In this document: one piece after another, positions 5,901 to 7,455 of the stretch
Layout of the letters: each line of letters starts with the position of its first letter
Numbering within the stretch: the first letter of the stretch is position 1
NCBI GenBank assembly: GCA_900756575.1
Contig: CAAEKQ010000114.1
Coordinates: forward strand, 1-7,455
From: an uncultured Oscillospiraceae bacterium
GTDB lineage: Bacteria; Bacillota; Clostridia; Oscillospirales; Oscillospiraceae
Length of the DNA: 7,455 nucleotides
Reading direction: 5' to 3'
Program-made: the position numbers and the translations under genes
Notes under the pieces: model-generated
What the model saw: only the letters and a program-made list of their open reading frames with translations
Databases searched by the model: none
What the model was told of the DNA's origin: nothing

Positions 5901-7079
5901 TCAATCCTTGATTTCGACCACTGTGCCGATTTCCTCCTGACACTCTGCCATGCCGCTGAGCCGATAGCAGCCGTTCTCCTGCCGCACCCGCTGTCGCACG
6001 CTTTGAATACTGCCCGCCGTCATGGAACCAAGAAGCTGCTGCCGGGCGCACTGCTCCAGCAAAACTTCCGCAGCCGCCTTGTCCACCAGCACGGACTCCA
6101 CCGTATATTCCCGGAATACCGTAACGGTCAGGCTCGCCGGAAGGGTATATCCTCCCGGTAGGGTCAGAGGTTTTTCTGTTGTCATTTTATCATAGTTCCC
6201 ATAGGAAATTCCACTGGTTTTATAGAATTTTATCTTCTTTTTGCCGAAAGTTACCGCAAAAACCCTGGTTTCTCGTCCCGTTCTCCGCTTATATGCCAAT
6301 TCGTCCGCCGTCACGGCATTCGTCGCGTTCCAGGTGCGGGCATAGACCTCCCCTTCCGCCCGGGATATCATCAGCGTCTTATCGAGATTCGTCACACCGG
6401 AAATCAGCAGCTGGCCTTTCGTCACAAATTCCCCGGGCCGGATTACCTGCGATCCGCCTGTGGCCGTTACCGATGTAATCAGCCCGTCCTTCGCCGCCAG
6501 AATATTCGCCGGTGCCGCACTGCCCGCCAAAATGGGCTTTTCCTCCCGTTCCCGCACCACCACCTGAGCAATGGGGCCATGGTGATTGATGGTGAAAAAG
6601 CTCAGCTCCGGCAATCGGGAAATCATCTGGTTTTTCAGCAGATTGAGATCCACCTGATCCTCCGGCGTAAAAAACCCCACGCCGCACTGCTCCAGCGCAT
6701 CCAGAATCATAAGATCCGGCAGGGTGGTATTCCCTTCCACCCGAAAAAACAGCATATGCCCCTGGAGCCAAAACACCCCCAGGGTCAGCAGCACCAGCCA
6801 AATGGGCAATAGGATTCTCAGTCCCATGGCGCGAATCCCCGGAATCAGCCCGGATACGCCCGCAATTTCCAGCTGGCACATGGTCTTCTTGGCGGCGGCT
6901 CTTGCGGTGGATAGTTTCTCCGCCGGAATCACCAGATAGGCTGTCAGCTCGTCCTCCTTCCGGTAACTCCGAAACCGCACGCCGGAGTTCACCAGCCGCA
7001 TCAGGAATGCTTCCGGGCAGGCGCCAATGATCCGGAGGGTGATGGTGCCCCGCAGGCCCAAAAACCGCGGCCCGGTCAT
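5901..7079 (-). CDS. yqfD: Sporulation protein YqfD
   Basis: A 392-residue protein matching the YqfD family in length, gene order and layout. In Bacillus subtilis yqfD is a mother-cell (sigma-E) sporulation gene paired with yqfC; its molecular action is not established to my knowledge. The N-terminal cytoplasmic-looking domain (about 1-85) has the family-like LRGTITLRIIGACPEAFLMR opening. One membrane helix lies at about 88-107 (RILLPIWLVLLTLGVFWLQG), and a large C-terminal part is probably extracytoplasmic. Just after the helix, F-F-R-V-E-G-N-T-T-L-P (111-121) and the following helix ending in CGV resemble a POTRA/FtsQ-like beginning (inference from pattern). The start overlaps the yqfC stop as ATGA. 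The protein implies an endospore-forming lineage, though such genes can persist in lineages that have lost sporulation. Confidence 0.9.
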   Translation of the reverse strand: MTGPRFLGLRGTITLRIIGACPEAFLMRLVNSGVRFRSYRKEDELTAYLVIPAEKLSTARAAAKKTMCQLEIAGVSGLIPGIRAMGLRILLPIWLVLLTLGVFWLQGHMLFFRVEGNTTLPDLMILDALEQCGVGFFTPEDQVDLNLLKNQMISRLPELSFFTINHHGPIAQVVVREREEKPILAGSAAPANILAAKDGLITSVTATGGSQVIRPGEFVTKGQLLISGVTNLDKTLMISRAEGEVYARTWNATNAVTADELAYKRRTGRETRVFAVTFGKKKIKFYKTSGISYGNYDKMTTEKPLTLPGGYTLPASLTVTVFREYTVESVLVDKAAAEVLLEQCARQQLLGSMTAGSIQSVRQRVRQENGCYRLSGMAECQEEIGTVVEIKD

Positions 7080-7351
7080 CGAATATACTCCAATACCTGT
7101 AGATTCCCCCGGATCAGCAGCTCCTGTCCGGTCATGGTGACGATCCCCAGCTCAGTCCCCTGGATTCTGACAGCACAGTCCGCCAGATCCACAATGATTT
7201 CCTCGCTGCTGTAGAGCCGGATGCCTTTTTGCCCGGTGAGGAGAATCTGCCGTCCCCCGGTGATCTCCACCAGGGATGCGCCCATCACCTGACTAGGCAG
7301 GCTCATCTGCTCCAGCCCCCGCTGTACCTGCTGCTTTGGCCCTGCTGTCAT
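7076..7351 (-). CDS. yqfC: Sporulation protein YqfC (YabP/YqfC family)
   Basis: A 91-residue protein of the YabP/YqfC family, a small beta-rich family linked to sporulation. The pattern fits: LPSQVMGASLVEITGGRQIL, then KGIRLYSSEEIIV, then RIQGTELGI and a closing LLIRGNLQVLEYI. The function is not known beyond its sporulation association in Bacillus. I start it at ATG 7349-7351, with GGGAGG (7359-7364) 7 nt upstream. The frame extends five codons to a TTG at 7366, but that TTG overlaps the ribosome-binding site, so it is unlikely. It is the first minus-strand gene visible and probably heads the run, since the 79-bp spacer upstream separates it from a probable divergent gene. Its TGA overlaps the yqfD start by 4 bp. 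Confidence 0.9.
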   Translation of the reverse strand: MTAGPKQQVQRGLEQMSLPSQVMGASLVEITGGRQILLTGQKGIRLYSSEEIIVDLADCAVRIQGTELGIVTMTGQELLIRGNLQVLEYIR

Positions 7352-7358
7352 GCCAACA

Positions 7359-7364
7359 CCTCCC
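7359..7364 (-). promoter_or_regulatory. Shine-Dalgarno of yqfC
   Basis: GGGAGG on the minus strand, 7 nt before ATG 7351. It fixes the yqfC start and rules against the in-frame TTG at 7366. Confidence 0.7.
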
Positions 7365-7390
7365 AAAGAAGCCTATGCCCACCAGGCAAG

Positions 7391-7431
7391 TTTCATCACC
7401 CTCGTGCATATCCTTTTTTGAGGTGATGAAA
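7391..7431. repeat. Inverted repeat in the divergent spacer, covering the plus-strand ribosome-binding site
   Basis: TTTCATCACC (7391-7400) and GGTGATGAAA (7422-7431) are perfect inverted copies. With one bulged C (7401), two more pairs (TC 7402-7403 with GA 7420-7421) extend the stem to 12 bp around a 16-nt loop. On the plus-strand transcript the 3' arm contains the Shine-Dalgarno GAGGTGAT and the A of the ATG at 7431, so the hairpin would hide the start site. It could instead be a DNA operator dyad between divergent genes. No U-run follows on either strand, so it is not a typical terminator. Which role applies is inference. Confidence 0.6.
7420..7427 (+). promoter_or_regulatory. Shine-Dalgarno of the divergent partial gene
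   Basis: GAGGTGAT is an eight-base match to the complement of the 16S rRNA 3' end. With GAGG as the core, the spacing to ATG 7431 is 7 nt. It lies inside the 3' arm of the inverted repeat. Confidence 0.55.
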
Positions 7432-7455
7432 TGAGCCGGATTCTTTGGCGTCCCA
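7431..7455 (+). CDS. Start of a divergent gene, cut by window edge (product unknown)
   Basis: An ATG at 7431 opens a frame reading MSRILWRP to the window edge: eight codons and one further base. Support comes from the near-ideal ribosome-binding site just upstream and the divergent arrangement relative to yqfC. Eight residues are too few to assign a family, and I do not recognise it. No clear -35/-10 pair was found upstream within the 79-bp spacer. The alternative is that this is fortuitous and a minus-strand gene lies further right. Confidence 0.42.

Noticed and set aside
4986..6161. Two long plus-strand frames over phoH and the yqfD 3' end (4986-5501 and 5514-6161)
   Set aside because: Both are shadows of strongly conserved minus-strand genes, with no motif or ribosome-binding site.
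7371..7399. A sigma-E-like promoter ahead of yqfC (GTGATGAA, 14 nt, CATAGGCT)
   Set aside because: It would fit yqfC regulation in Bacillus, but only about half of each element matches the consensus, and the predicted start would fall on the yqfC ribosome-binding site, leaving a leader of about 12 nt.

Overview
The window is a conserved bacterial housekeeping cluster, read almost entirely from the minus strand (right to left). Base composition is GC-rich by eye. The gene set is Firmicutes-like: sporulation-type YqfC/YqfD followed by PhoH, YbeY, an undecaprenol/diacylglycerol kinase, Era, a YqzL-like microprotein, RecO and MutS2. YqfC/YqfD together with high GC suggest an endospore-lineage Clostridia member, perhaps Oscillospiraceae/Ruminococcaceae. 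That placement is inference; there is no rRNA or other marker here to fix it.

Layout in transcription order (minus strand, from high to low coordinates): yqfC (7351-7076), yqfD (7079-5901), phoH (5888-4887), ybeY (4890-4396), dgkA (4386-3907), era (3895-2996), a 31-codon yqzL-like ORF (2941-2846), recO (2820-2071) and mutS2 (2060 to beyond base 1, missing its C-terminal end). Spacing is very tight. yqfC/yqfD and phoH/ybeY overlap by 4 bp as ATGA. The phoH, dgkA, era and mutS2 starts lie 9-12 bp after the previous stop, and at dgkA, era and mutS2 the ribosome-binding purines overlap the upstream stop codon. This strongly suggests one polycistronic unit with translational coupling. Only two internal gaps exceed about 20 bp: era to yqzL (54 bp) and yqzL to recO (25 bp). 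Each holds or borders a hairpin.

Right edge (7352-7455): a 79-bp spacer separates yqfC from a probable divergent plus-strand gene, of which only eight codons are visible behind an excellent Shine-Dalgarno sequence. A 12-bp inverted repeat with a one-base bulge spans the spacer and covers that Shine-Dalgarno sequence and the first base of its start codon. I could not identify a convincing promoter for either direction.

Themes: ribosome and 16S rRNA maturation or quality control (YbeY, Era, probably PhoH; MutS2 in its ribosome-rescue role), lipid-carrier recycling (DgkA), recombination (RecO, MutS2) and sporulation (YqfC/YqfD). Compared with the Bacillus subtilis order, pgpH (between phoH and ybeY) and cdd (between dgkA and era) are absent, and mutS2 is attached directly behind recO.

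I found no tRNA, rRNA, CRISPR array, insertion sequence, prophage or attachment site, and no clear new system. The points most worth a second look are the microgene whose stop codon lies in a GNRA-capped hairpin just ahead of a Shine-Dalgarno-less recO, and the inverted repeat over the divergent gene's ribosome-binding site.
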